From: Actinomycetes bacterium
GTDB lineage: Bacteria; Actinomycetota; Actinomycetes; Actinomycetales; Microbacteriaceae
NCBI GenBank assembly: GCA_023457615.1
Contig: JAEWKY010000089.1
Coordinates: forward strand, 1-14,964
Length of the DNA: 14,964 nt
Reading direction: 5' to 3'
The translations under genes and the position numbers were made by a program. The notes under the pieces were generated by a model, which was not told where the DNA came from, made no database searches, and saw nothing but the letters and a program-made list of their open reading frames with translations. This document shows, in pieces, positions 1 to 6,148 of this stretch. Positions within the stretch are counted from its first letter, which is position 1; each line of letters begins with the position of its first letter.

Positions 1-353
1 GTGTAGGGCCCGACCCCGGGCAGCGCGAGGAGCGCGTCGACGTCGGCGGGCACCTCGTCGCCGTGCAGCTCGGCGATCGCGGTCGCCGCGCCGTGCAGTC
101 GCAGCGCGCGCCGGGGGTAGCCGAGCCGCTCCCACGCCCTCACGGCCTCGCCGGGTGGCACGGACGCCAGCGCGGAGGGGGTGGGCCAGCGGGAGAGCCA
201 GCGCTCGAGCGCCGGGATGACGCGGGCCACCGGGGTCTGCTGCAGCATGAACTCCGAGACGAGGGTGCCCCACGGGGAGAATCCCGGGCGGCGCCACGGG
301 AGGTCGCGGTGGCCGGCCGCATACCAGTCCGCGATCCGCTCAGCCCAGGGCAC
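1..353 (-). CDS. mutY: A/G-specific adenine glycosylase (MutY), N-terminal part, cut by window edge
   Basis: Base-excision repair glycosylase that removes adenine mispaired with 8-oxoguanine. The visible 117 codons start at a GTG (353-351) and read VPWAERIADWYAAGHRDLPW, then SPWGTLVSEFMLQQTPVARV, which is the MutY/EndoIII-superfamily N-terminus; the Glu in SEFMLQQT is the expected catalytic glutamate. The part nearest the window edge reads LLALPGVGPYT, the helix-hairpin-helix motif. The catalytic Asp, the Fe-S cluster and the C-terminal NUDIX-like domain would lie outside the window. No other in-frame ATG or GTG lies just upstream, and a TAGGCT -10 sits 5 bases before the GTG, so a leaderless start is likely. 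The gene is divergent from the kinase gene at 440. Family assignment is strong; MutY rather than another EndoIII-like glycosylase rests on the LPWR and MLQQT context. Confidence 0.9.
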   Translation of the reverse strand, partial: MPWAERIADWYAAGHRDLPWRRPGFSPWGTLVSEFMLQQTPVARVIPALERWLSRWPTPSALASVPPGEAVRAWERLGYPRRALRLHGAATAIAELHGDEVPADVDALLALPGVGPY

Positions 354-358
354 GATCG

Positions 359-364
359 AGCCTA
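359..364 (-). promoter_or_regulatory. Leaderless -10 element for mutY
   Basis: On the minus strand TAGGCT lies 5 bases upstream of the GTG start. There is no Shine-Dalgarno sequence between it and the start. The arrangement matches the -10/start-codon spacing of leaderless actinobacterial transcripts. No convincing -35 is visible. Confidence 0.55.
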
Positions 365-426
365 ACCAGCGAGGGCGTCCAGCCTGACCATCGGCTGCCA
401 CGAGCCGGACCAGCGGCGGTGGCGTC

Positions 427-432
427 TAGGCT
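427..432 (+). promoter_or_regulatory. Leaderless -10 element for the kinase gene
   Basis: TAGGCT followed by 7 bases and GTG at 440. This decides the start: the in-frame GTG at 419 lies upstream of the -10 and would not be on the transcript. Confidence 0.6.
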
Positions 433-439
433 GACCCCC

Positions 440-1147
440 GTGAGCACGCCCTGGACCCGGATCGCCCCGGCCCGCCGCGAGCTGCTCGAGGCCCTCGTCG
501 CCGAGTACGCGCAGCACTACGCCCGCGGTCGCACGGCGATCGCGATCGACGGCCCCGACGGCGCGGGCAAGACGACCTTCGCCGACGACCTCGCGACCGC
601 GTTCGCACGCGCGGGCCACACGGTGTTCCGGGCCTCGATCGACGACTTCCACCGGCCGCGCGAACTGCGCTACCGCGCGGGTCGGCACTCCGCCGAGGGC
701 TACTACCGCGACGCCTTCGACTACTCGCTGTTCCGCCGCGTGCTGCTCGAGCCGTTCCGGATGGGCGGCTCCACGGGTTTCCAGCTGCGGGGCTTCGACC
801 TCCGACGCGACGTCCCGGTCGAGTCGGCGTGGGTGACCGGGCCGGCCGACGCCATCCTGCTCGTCGACGGCGTCTTCCTGAACCGCGCGGAGCTGCGCGG
901 GGTCTGGAACTGGTCGCTCTGGCTCGACGCGTCCGCGAAGGTGCGGCTCGCCCGCATGGTCGAGCGCGACGGCGTCGACCCGTCGCCGAAGGCGGAGTCG
1001 AATCTGCGCTACGCGGGCGCGCAGGCGCTCTACGTGCGCGACGCGCATCCGAACACGGCGGCGGATGCGATCGTCGACAACACCGACCCCGAGGCCCCGA
1101 AGCGCCGGTTCGCCGACTTCTGCTCCGTCGCTCCCGCCCCGCTCTAG
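440..1147 (+). CDS. Uridine-kinase-like P-loop kinase
   Basis: A 235-residue cytosolic P-loop kinase of the uridine kinase/phosphoribulokinase superfamily. The Walker A motif GPDGAGKTT is at residues 38-46 after a beta-strand TAIAID. It is followed by SIDDFHRPRELRY, corresponding to the D-D-F/Y substrate-binding segment of uridine kinases. A second acidic strand ILLVDGVFL and LWLDASAKVRLARMVERD (lid-like Arg-rich segment) complete the fold. The expected reaction is phosphorylation of a nucleoside or similar small hydroxyl compound with ATP/GTP, but the true substrate cannot be read from sequence. The start GTG at 440 is chosen because TAGGCT lies 7 bases upstream; a GTG at 419 would add 7 residues. 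Its TAG stop overlaps the stop of the convergent MFS gene inside one CTAG. Confidence 0.85.
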   Translation: MSTPWTRIAPARRELLEALVAEYAQHYARGRTAIAIDGPDGAGKTTFADDLATAFARAGHTVFRASIDDFHRPRELRYRAGRHSAEGYYRDAFDYSLFRRVLLEPFRMGGSTGFQLRGFDLRRDVPVESAWVTGPADAILLVDGVFLNRAELRGVWNWSLWLDASAKVRLARMVERDGVDPSPKAESNLRYAGAQALYVRDAHPNTAADAIVDNTDPEAPKRRFADFCSVAPAPL

Positions 1148-2451
1148 GACGCCGCGTCGGGGAGTCTGCGCATCCCGAGCAGCGGCGAGAAGACGACGAA
1201 CCCGGCCGACAGCAGGGTGCCGATCGCGCCGATCCACATCGTCGGCACGACGCCGAGCGTCGTGGCCAGCACGCCCGAGAGCAGGGCGCCGATCGGCATG
1301 ACGCCCCAGACGAAGAAGCGGATCGAGGCGTTCATGCGTCCGAGGAGCGCGGGCGGGCAGATGCGCTGCCGGAAGCTCACCTGCGTCACGTTGTAGACGA
1401 GCACCCCGACGCTGAGCAGCAGCTCGACGGCGATGAGCAGCGGGATCGCGGCGTCGGGGACGACGGCCGCGAGCGGCGCGAGCAGCAGGGCGACGCCGAG
1501 GACGATCGCCGACACCGGGATGACGGTGCCCTCGCCGAGGGCCTGCGCGAGGCGGGCCGACGCGAGCGCCCCGAGGATGCCGCCCACGGCGCCGATCGAC
1601 GTCGCGATCCCGAGCACGGCCGGGCTGAGCCCGAGCTCGCGCAGCACGAGCACGGGCAGCATCGTGAGGGCGATCGTCGTGAAGAGGTTGCCGACGCCCG
1701 TGCACAGCACGATGCGCCGCAGGAGCGGCTCCCGCACGACGAACGCGACGCCCTCGCGGATCTCGACGACGAGCGGTCGCCGGTCGGCACGCGGCTTCGG
1801 CACCTCGGTGTCGCGGATCGTCAGGAGCGCGAGGAAGGAGACGACGTAGGTGGCGGCCGTGCCGAGCAGCAGGAGCGGGGCCTGGAGCACCGCGAGCAGT
1901 CCGCCCGCGACCGCGGGGCCGCCGACCCGGGCGATCTGGGCGGTGCCCTCGAGCTTGGCGTTCGCGTCGGCGATCGCGTCGCGCGGCACGAGCACCGGGA
2001 TGTAGCTCTGGTAGGACACGTCGAAGAAGACCGTGGCGACGCCGACGACCGTGGCGACGACGAGCAGGTGCGCGAAGTCGAGCACGCCGGCGAACCAGAA
2101 GACGGGGAGCAGGGCGAGCGCGGCCGCGCGCACGACGTCGCCGAGGATCATGACGCGGCGCTTGAGCCAGCGGTCGATCCAGGCTCCGGCGGGCAGGCCG
2201 ATCACGAGGAACGCGGCGGTCTGCAGGGCGTTCAGCAGGCCGATCTCGAACTCGCTCGCGGCGAGCAGCTGGATCGCGAGCACCGGGATCGCGAGGGAGC
2301 CGATCTGCGCCCCGAACTGGCTCGTCGTCTCGCCCGCCCAGAGGCTCAGGAACCCCCGATGCCGCCAGAGCGAGGTGCGCGGGGCGGGCGGCTCGGCGGC
2401 GAGGGCGCCGGGATCGTCGCCGGGGGCCGGCTCGACGGTGGGATCGGACAT
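1144..2451 (-). CDS. MFS transporter (MFS_3/EntS-like exporter)
   Basis: A 435-residue inner-membrane protein with about 12 predicted transmembrane segments after an acidic, Pro-rich cytosolic N-terminus of about 25 residues. FLSLWAGETTSQFGAQIGSL opens TM1, and PAGAWIDRWLKRRVMILGD is MFS motif A between TM2 and TM3. The order and length resemble the enterobactin-exporter-like MFS_3 family (proton-driven efflux of hydrophobic compounds or siderophores); the substrate is unknown. The ATG at 2451 is the only sensible start and is divergent, 59 bp apart, from an ArsR-like regulator that may control it. A weak -10 (CAGACT) lies 6 bases upstream of the ATG, suggesting a leaderless transcript. Its TAG stop overlaps that of the kinase gene by 4 bp. 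Confidence 0.88.
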   Translation of the reverse strand: MSDPTVEPAPGDDPGALAAEPPAPRTSLWRHRGFLSLWAGETTSQFGAQIGSLAIPVLAIQLLAASEFEIGLLNALQTAAFLVIGLPAGAWIDRWLKRRVMILGDVVRAAALALLPVFWFAGVLDFAHLLVVATVVGVATVFFDVSYQSYIPVLVPRDAIADANAKLEGTAQIARVGGPAVAGGLLAVLQAPLLLLGTAATYVVSFLALLTIRDTEVPKPRADRRPLVVEIREGVAFVVREPLLRRIVLCTGVGNLFTTIALTMLPVLVLRELGLSPAVLGIATSIGAVGGILGALASARLAQALGEGTVIPVSAIVLGVALLLAPLAAVVPDAAIPLLIAVELLLSVGVLVYNVTQVSFRQRICPPALLGRMNASIRFFVWGVMPIGALLSGVLATTLGVVPTMWIGAIGTLLSAGFVVFSPLLGMRRLPDAAS

Positions 2452-2457
2452 GCGGTC

Positions 2458-2486
2458 AGTCTGCCGCAGTCATTGGGAAATGCCAA
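2458..2486 (-). promoter_or_regulatory. Promoter of the MFS_3 transporter gene
   Basis: On the minus strand TTGGCA (2486-2481; 5 of 6 match to TTGACA) is separated by 17 bases from CAGACT (2463-2458), which lies 6 bases before the ATG. The -10 is imperfect (C instead of T at its first base). The -35 coincides with one arm of the inverted repeat at 2472-2487. Confidence 0.45.
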
Positions 2487-2487
2487 T
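2472..2487. promoter_or_regulatory. Inverted repeat, candidate operator between the MFS_3 and ArsR-like genes
   Basis: ATTGG-gaaatg-CCAAT, two perfect 5-base arms around 6 bases, at the centre of the 59-bp divergent intergenic region. The arms overlap the -35 regions of both promoters. Winged-helix regulators commonly bind such palindromes next to their own gene, so this is a candidate site. It may instead be a by-product of two TTGG-type -35 boxes facing each other. Confidence 0.4.
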
Positions 2488-2497
2488 CGGTCGTCAC

Positions 2498-2503
2498 TAC
2501 GCT
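2498..2503 (+). promoter_or_regulatory. Leaderless -10 element for the ArsR-like gene
   Basis: TACGCT followed by AAGGGGA and ATG at 2511 (7-base spacing). The AGGGG is too close to the ATG to act as a normal ribosome binding site. A possible TTGGGA -35 at 2473-2478 would leave a long 19-base spacer. Confidence 0.5.
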
Positions 2504-2510
2504 AAGGGGA

Positions 2511-3038
2511 ATGGACGACGACGCGGGACGGGACGACGCGGAGCTCGCCGACCGCCGCGCGCGAGCGCTCAGCTCGGCGCTGCGGATGCGCATCCTGCGG
2601 TTCTGCCTGCACGAGTCCCGCACGAACCGGGAGATCGCCGTCGAGTTCGGCCTCAACCCCGGCTCGGCGCTCCACCACGTGCGCACGCTCGTCGAGGTCG
2701 GCCTGCTCGCCGCCGAGGAGCCGCGGCGCGGCACCCGCGGGGCCCGGGAGGTGCCGTATCGGGCGACGGGGCTCTCCTGGCGCGCCCCCGTGCCGGGTAT
2801 CTCGGCCGTGCTCGTGCGGGCCTTCCTCGACGACATCGACGGGCTCCCGGCCGACGACGTGGACACCTGGCGGATGGGCTTCCTGCTCGACGCGGAGGGC
2901 GAGCGCGAGCTCGGGGACGAGCTCACCCGCCTCATCGAGCGCTTCCGAGCGCGCCCCGTCGCCGAGGGCGCGCGCCCCGTCTCGCTCTTCGTGGGACTGC
3001 ACCCGGAGAGGCGGCGCGGAGGCGACCCGGCGGGTTAG
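2511..3038 (+). CDS. ArsR-like winged-helix transcriptional regulator
   Basis: A 175-residue DNA-binding protein. The winged helix spans roughly residues 15-85: ALSSALRMRILRFCLHES, then TNREIAVEFGLNPGSALHHV as the helix-turn-helix, VRTLVEVGLLAAEE, and a basic wing with PRRGTRGARE before VPYRAT. This is the ArsR/HTH_20 pattern with a degenerate Cys content, so metal sensing through the classical CVC motif is not supported. The C-terminal half (about 90 residues, acidic, WRMGFLLDAEGERELGDELT) probably mediates dimerisation or ligand binding. It is divergent from the MFS_3 exporter, so repression of that exporter is the simplest role; this is inference from position. It ends in TAG overlapping the stop of the convergent reductase gene. 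Confidence 0.85.
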   Translation: MDDDAGRDDAELADRRARALSSALRMRILRFCLHESRTNREIAVEFGLNPGSALHHVRTLVEVGLLAAEEPRRGTRGAREVPYRATGLSWRAPVPGISAVLVRAFLDDIDGLPADDVDTWRMGFLLDAEGERELGDELTRLIERFRARPVAEGARPVSLFVGLHPERRRGGDPAG

Positions 3039-4030
3039 CCGGCGACCCGCGCGACGACCTGCGCCGGCGGGAGGAACACGCCCGTCCGCTCGACCTCGTG
3101 CACGAGCGCGACGAGCGCGGCGTTGATCGGCGCCCCGAGGCCGTGCTCCGCGGCGACGCGCACCACGGCGCCGTTGAGGAAGTCGATCTCGGTGAGCTGC
3201 CCGCGGCGCAGGCTCTGCAGCGTCGAGCCGGGGTTCGGCACGTCGCCCATGCGCTCCGCGAGCAGCAGCGGCAGGCGCTCGGTGAGCGCGAGCGGCCCGC
3301 GTCCGAGCCACGGGAGGATCCAGCCCGGGATGCCCTGCAGCCCGGTGAACCGGATGCCGATCCGATTGGCGATCCGCACGGTCTCACGCAGCGACGACGC
3401 GAGCACGCGCCGCAGTCCGGCGTGCGCGACCGTCTCCTGCACGCTCAGCCCGGTGATGGCGGGGAGCGCGTTGACGTGGTTGACGAGGAGCTTCGTCCAC
3501 TGCGCTCCCTCGAGGCTGTCGACGACCTCGATCGGCAGCGCCGGGCGCAGGATGCCGACGACGCGGTCGAGCACCTCGCGCGGCGTGCCCTCCGCGGCGC
3601 CCACCACGAGCGGGAGCGCGGCCGTCACGGTGATCCGGCCGGGGGAGAGGTACGAGCTCGCGAACAGGGCGAGCCCGCCGAGCAGCGGGGCCTTCGGGAG
3701 CACGGAGCGCGCGACCCGGATGCCGCCGAGCCCGTTCTGCACGACGAGCAGCGCAACCCCCTCGAGGTGCCGCGCGTTCGCCCGGAGCGCCGCCTCGGCA
3801 TCCTGGGCCTTCGTCGCGAGGAGTGCGAGCTCGGGGGCCACGGTGAGCGTCTCGCCCGCGGAGACCCGCGCGACGTGCGACCCGTAGCCGCCGTCGAGCA
3901 CGATCCCGTCGCGGCGGATCGCGGCGAGGTGCTCGCCGCGCGCGGTCACCGTCACGTCGTGGCCCGCGCGATCGAGGAGGGCGGCGAGAAGACCTCCCAC
4001 CGCCCCCGCTCCGATCACGGCGACGCGCAT
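3035..4030 (-). CDS. Ketopantoate reductase family protein (PanE/ApbA-like)
   Basis: A 331-residue NAD(P)H-dependent 2-oxoacid reductase. The family reduces 2-dehydropantoate to pantoate in coenzyme A synthesis, but many paralogues have other substrates. The N-terminal Rossmann motif is GAGAVGG (Gly7, Gly9, Gly12). Lys74 in ATKAQD and Asn99-Gly100 in VVQNG are the usual cofactor and active-site positions. Lys180 and Asn184 in WTKLLVNHVNALPAITG match the catalytic Lys and neighbouring Asn, and Glu281 in STLQSLRRGQLTEIDFLNG matches the substrate-binding Glu. All key residues are present, so it should be active. It lies just downstream of the DHA2 exporter on the same strand, with its own leaderless -10 overlapping the exporter's stop codon. 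Whether it is the housekeeping PanE is undecided, hence no symbol. Confidence 0.85.
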   Translation of the reverse strand: MRVAVIGAGAVGGLLAALLDRAGHDVTVTARGEHLAAIRRDGIVLDGGYGSHVARVSAGETLTVAPELALLATKAQDAEAALRANARHLEGVALLVVQNGLGGIRVARSVLPKAPLLGGLALFASSYLSPGRITVTAALPLVVGAAEGTPREVLDRVVGILRPALPIEVVDSLEGAQWTKLLVNHVNALPAITGLSVQETVAHAGLRRVLASSLRETVRIANRIGIRFTGLQGIPGWILPWLGRGPLALTERLPLLLAERMGDVPNPGSTLQSLRRGQLTEIDFLNGAVVRVAAEHGLGAPINAALVALVHEVERTGVFLPPAQVVARVAG

Positions 4031-4036
4031 GCTGCG

Positions 4037-4042
4037 AGCCTA
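4037..4042 (-). promoter_or_regulatory. Leaderless -10 of the PanE-like gene, overlapping the exporter stop codon
   Basis: On the minus strand TAGGCT (4042-4037) is followed by 6 bases and ATG (4030). Its first three bases are the TAG stop of the DHA2 exporter. The reductase gene can therefore be transcribed independently of the exporter. Confidence 0.55.
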
Positions 4043-5467
4043 GGCGTCGACGAGCTCCCGTTCCGGCGCCGTCGGGAACGCGGCCCGCGCCGCGCGGCCG
4101 GCCGGGAGTCGCAGCGCGACGAGCGCGGTCGCGAGCAGCACCGCCGCGCCGACGGCGACGGCCGGGATGGCGGCGTCCACGTAGCCCGTCGGCGTGAGCT
4201 CGCCGCCGGCCCCCGTGAACACCGCGGTCATGACCGCGATGCCCAGCGCGACGCCGATCTCGCGCAGCGTGGAGTTCGTCCCGCTCGCCTTCGCGGTGTC
4301 CGCCTCCTCGATGTTCGCGAGCACGGCCGTCGACGACGGGGCGAAGACGAGACCCATGCCGATGCCCGCCGCGATGAAGGCGGGCAGCATCGTGAGGTAC
4401 GGGACGTCCGCCGACATCGTGAGGGCGAGCCAGCTGAGTCCCGCGCCCTGCAGCGCGAGGCCGGCGACGATGAGGGTGCGCGTGCCGACGCGCGGTGCCA
4501 CGAGGCCGGCGAGCGGCGCGACGACCATCGGCGCCATCGTCCACGGGGTGGTCTGCACGGCCGCCTCGAGCGGCGACGCGCCCTGCACGACCTGGAGGAA
4601 CTGGATGAGGATGAAGACCGCGCCGAACATCCCGAACGAGAACCCGAACCCGACGACGTTGGCGACGCTGAAGCTGCGGTCGCGGAACAGCCGCAGCGGC
4701 AGCAGGGGCGCCGCCGTGCGAGCCTCGCGTCCCACGAACGCCGCGAGCAGCGCGGCACCCGCGACGAGAGCTCCGAGGACCTCGAGCGAGTCCCAGCCCG
4801 CGTCGTTGCCGCGCACGATGCCGTAGACGAGGCCGAGCACGCCCGAGCCGACGAGCAGCACGCCGGGCACGTCGAGACGCAGGCGCGCGCCGCGGGTGTT
4901 CGGCAGCACGAGCAGCGCGAGGGGGAGGGCGAGGATGCCGACGGGCACGTTGATCCAGAAGATCGCCTGCCAGCTCCAGCCCTCGACGACGGCGCCGCCG
5001 ATCAGCGGACCCGCCGCGACACCGAGGCCGGCGATGCCGCCCCAGATGCCGATCGCGAGCGGACGGCGGCGCGGCTCGACGGCCCCCGCGAGCAGCGAGA
5101 GGGAGAGGGGCATGATCGCGGCACCGCCGAGTCCCTGCACGGCGCGGGCGACGATGAGCTGGGTCGGGTCGGTGCTGAGCGCGGCGAGCCCCGCCGCGCC
5201 CGTGAAGACGACGATGCCGGCGAGGAACATCGTGCGGCGGCCGAGCCGGTCGCCGAGCGCGACGGCGAACAGGATGAGGCTCGCGAAGGCGAGCGTGTAG
5301 GCGTTGACGAACCACTGCAGCTCCTCGACCGTCGCGCCGAGCTCGGCGTGGATGACGGGGAGGGCGTTCGTCATGACGAGGTTGTCGAGCGTCGCCATGA
5401 ACATCGGGATGCCGGTCGCGGCGAGGGCGAGGGCGAAGGGCACCCGGCGGGCGGGGGTGGAGGACAT
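4040..5467 (-). CDS. DHA2-family MFS drug exporter (EmrB/QacA type)
   Basis: A 475-residue membrane protein with about 14 predicted transmembrane segments, the usual size of DHA2 drug:proton antiporters. TM1 holds FMATLDNLVMTNALPVI, the D1-type motif with the membrane-embedded Asp. Motif A is LGDRLGRRTMFLAG after TM2. The ARAVQGLGGAAIMPLSLSLL segment is the TM4 motif B region, and GIAGLGVAAGPLIGG is motif C, diagnostic of antiporters. It probably exports toxic hydrophobic or cationic compounds; the substrate is unknown. It is divergent from a TetR gene across 66 bp containing two operator-like sites, and its promoter spacer is filled by one of them, so it is very likely TetR-repressed. A short AGGA lies 5 bases before the ATG. 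Confidence 0.92.
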   Translation of the reverse strand: MSSTPARRVPFALALAATGIPMFMATLDNLVMTNALPVIHAELGATVEELQWFVNAYTLAFASLILFAVALGDRLGRRTMFLAGIVVFTGAAGLAALSTDPTQLIVARAVQGLGGAAIMPLSLSLLAGAVEPRRRPLAIGIWGGIAGLGVAAGPLIGGAVVEGWSWQAIFWINVPVGILALPLALLVLPNTRGARLRLDVPGVLLVGSGVLGLVYGIVRGNDAGWDSLEVLGALVAGAALLAAFVGREARTAAPLLPLRLFRDRSFSVANVVGFGFSFGMFGAVFILIQFLQVVQGASPLEAAVQTTPWTMAPMVVAPLAGLVAPRVGTRTLIVAGLALQGAGLSWLALTMSADVPYLTMLPAFIAAGIGMGLVFAPSSTAVLANIEEADTAKASGTNSTLREIGVALGIAVMTAVFTGAGGELTPTGYVDAAIPAVAVGAAVLLATALVALRLPAGRAARAAFPTAPERELVDA

Positions 5468-5480
5468 CGCATTCCTAACA

Positions 5481-5498
5481 AGTAATCGAATGATTACC
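5481..5498. promoter_or_regulatory. TetR operator-like site 1
   Basis: Contains a perfect palindrome GTAATC-gaat-GATTAC (5482-5497). Read on the minus strand the 18 bases are GGTAATCATTCGATTACT, matching site 2 at 14 of 18 positions. It covers the predicted transcription start of the exporter gene (about 5495), where a bound repressor would block initiation. Confidence 0.7.
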
Positions 5499-5526
5499 TG
5501 GACATTAGGTAATCATCCGATACCCT
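5499..5526 (+). promoter_or_regulatory. Promoter of tetR (leaderless)
   Basis: TGGACA (5499-5504, 5 of 6 match) with a 16-base spacer to TACCCT (5521-5526), then 7 bases to GTG at 5534. It overlaps the exporter promoter face to face. Confidence 0.55.
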
Positions 5527-5531
5527 GTCAA
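5502..5531 (-). promoter_or_regulatory. Promoter of the DHA2 exporter gene
   Basis: On the minus strand a perfect TTGACA (5531-5526) is followed by an 18-base spacer and TAATGT (5507-5502). This is the best sigma70-type promoter in the window. The predicted start near 5495 gives a leader of about 28 bases carrying the AGGA ribosome binding site. Confidence 0.7.
5508..5525. promoter_or_regulatory. TetR operator-like site 2, exactly filling the exporter promoter spacer
   Basis: GGTAATCATCCGATACCC, an imperfect palindrome related to site 1 (14/18 identical, in the opposite orientation, centres 27 bp apart). It occupies precisely the 18 bases between -35 and -10 of the exporter promoter. It also overlaps the -10 (TACCCT, 5521-5526) of the tetR promoter, so one bound repressor could silence both directions. 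Confidence 0.65.
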
Positions 5532-5533
5532 GC

Positions 5534-6148
5534 GTGACCTTCCCCAAGCCGGACCCCGTGCCCCGGATGCGCGCCGAGGACCGGCGCGAGCTCGTGCTCG
5601 AGGCCGCGACGGCGGTGTTCGGGGAGCGCGGCTACTTCGGCGCGACGACCGACGGGGTCGCGAAGGCCGCGGGCGTCAGCCAGCCCTACGTCGTGCGGAT
5701 GTTCGGCACCAAGGAGGCCCTGTTCCTCGCGGTGCTCGAGCGCGCCCTCGATCGCCTCATGACGACGTTCCGCGGCGTGCTCGCCGACCACCCCGACGCC
5801 GGGCCGGAGACGCTGCCGCGCCTGATCGGGCAGGCGTACGGCGAGCTGCTCGCCGACCGCGGCCTCCTCCTGAGCCTCATGCACGCGTTCGTGCTCGGCA
5901 CCGACCCCGTCGTCGGCGCGGCAGCCCGGGCGGGGTTCCGGGAGGTCTACGAGTTCCTGCGCGGGGAGGCCCGCTTCACCGCCGACGAGGCGAACGACTT
6001 CCTCGCCTCGGGGATGCTCATCAACACGCTCATCGGTCTGCGCATGGCCGACGAGATCGACGATCCGCACGTGCGCGACCTCATCCTGTGCGCCGCCCCG
6101 ACGAAGTCCGACGTGCTCGTGAGCCTGTCGCGCGCGACGCCGGTCTGA
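5534..6148 (+). CDS. TetR-family transcriptional regulator
   Basis: A 204-residue repressor. The TetR N-terminal domain covers about residues 15-65: RRELVLEAATAVFGERGYFG, then TTDGVAKAAGVSQPYVVRMF as the helix-turn-helix, and GTKEALFLAVLE leading into helix 4. The remaining helical C-terminal domain is the ligand-binding/dimerisation part (family knowledge). The GTG at 5534 is chosen because TACCCT lies 7 bases upstream and nothing earlier is in the frame. It is expected to repress the divergent DHA2 exporter and itself through the two sites at 5481-5525. Unusually, its TGA stop overlaps the ATG of truB (TGATG), so truB may be read from the same message. Confidence 0.9.
   Translation: MTFPKPDPVPRMRAEDRRELVLEAATAVFGERGYFGATTDGVAKAAGVSQPYVVRMFGTKEALFLAVLERALDRLMTTFRGVLADHPDAGPETLPRLIGQAYGELLADRGLLLSLMHAFVLGTDPVVGAAARAGFREVYEFLRGEARFTADEANDFLASGMLINTLIGLRMADEIDDPHVRDLILCAAPTKSDVLVSLSRATPV

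Noticed and set aside
419..439. GTG at 419 as the kinase start (7 extra residues).
   Set aside because: The TAGGCT -10 lies downstream of it, and the extra residues add no family match.
2033..5485. Plus-strand open frame of 1150 codons, and similar long frames (829-2505, 8281-10521 minus, 9246-10790, 3384-5315 minus).
   Set aside because: They are antisense or off-frame shadows of clear genes in GC-rich DNA; translations are low-complexity Arg/Ala/Gly/Asp/Glu-rich with no recognisable domain.
6088..6147. GTG at 6088 as the truB start.
   Set aside because: It would extend the protein by 20 Arg-rich residues inside tetR; ATG 6148 with the TGATG overlap fits TruB homologues.
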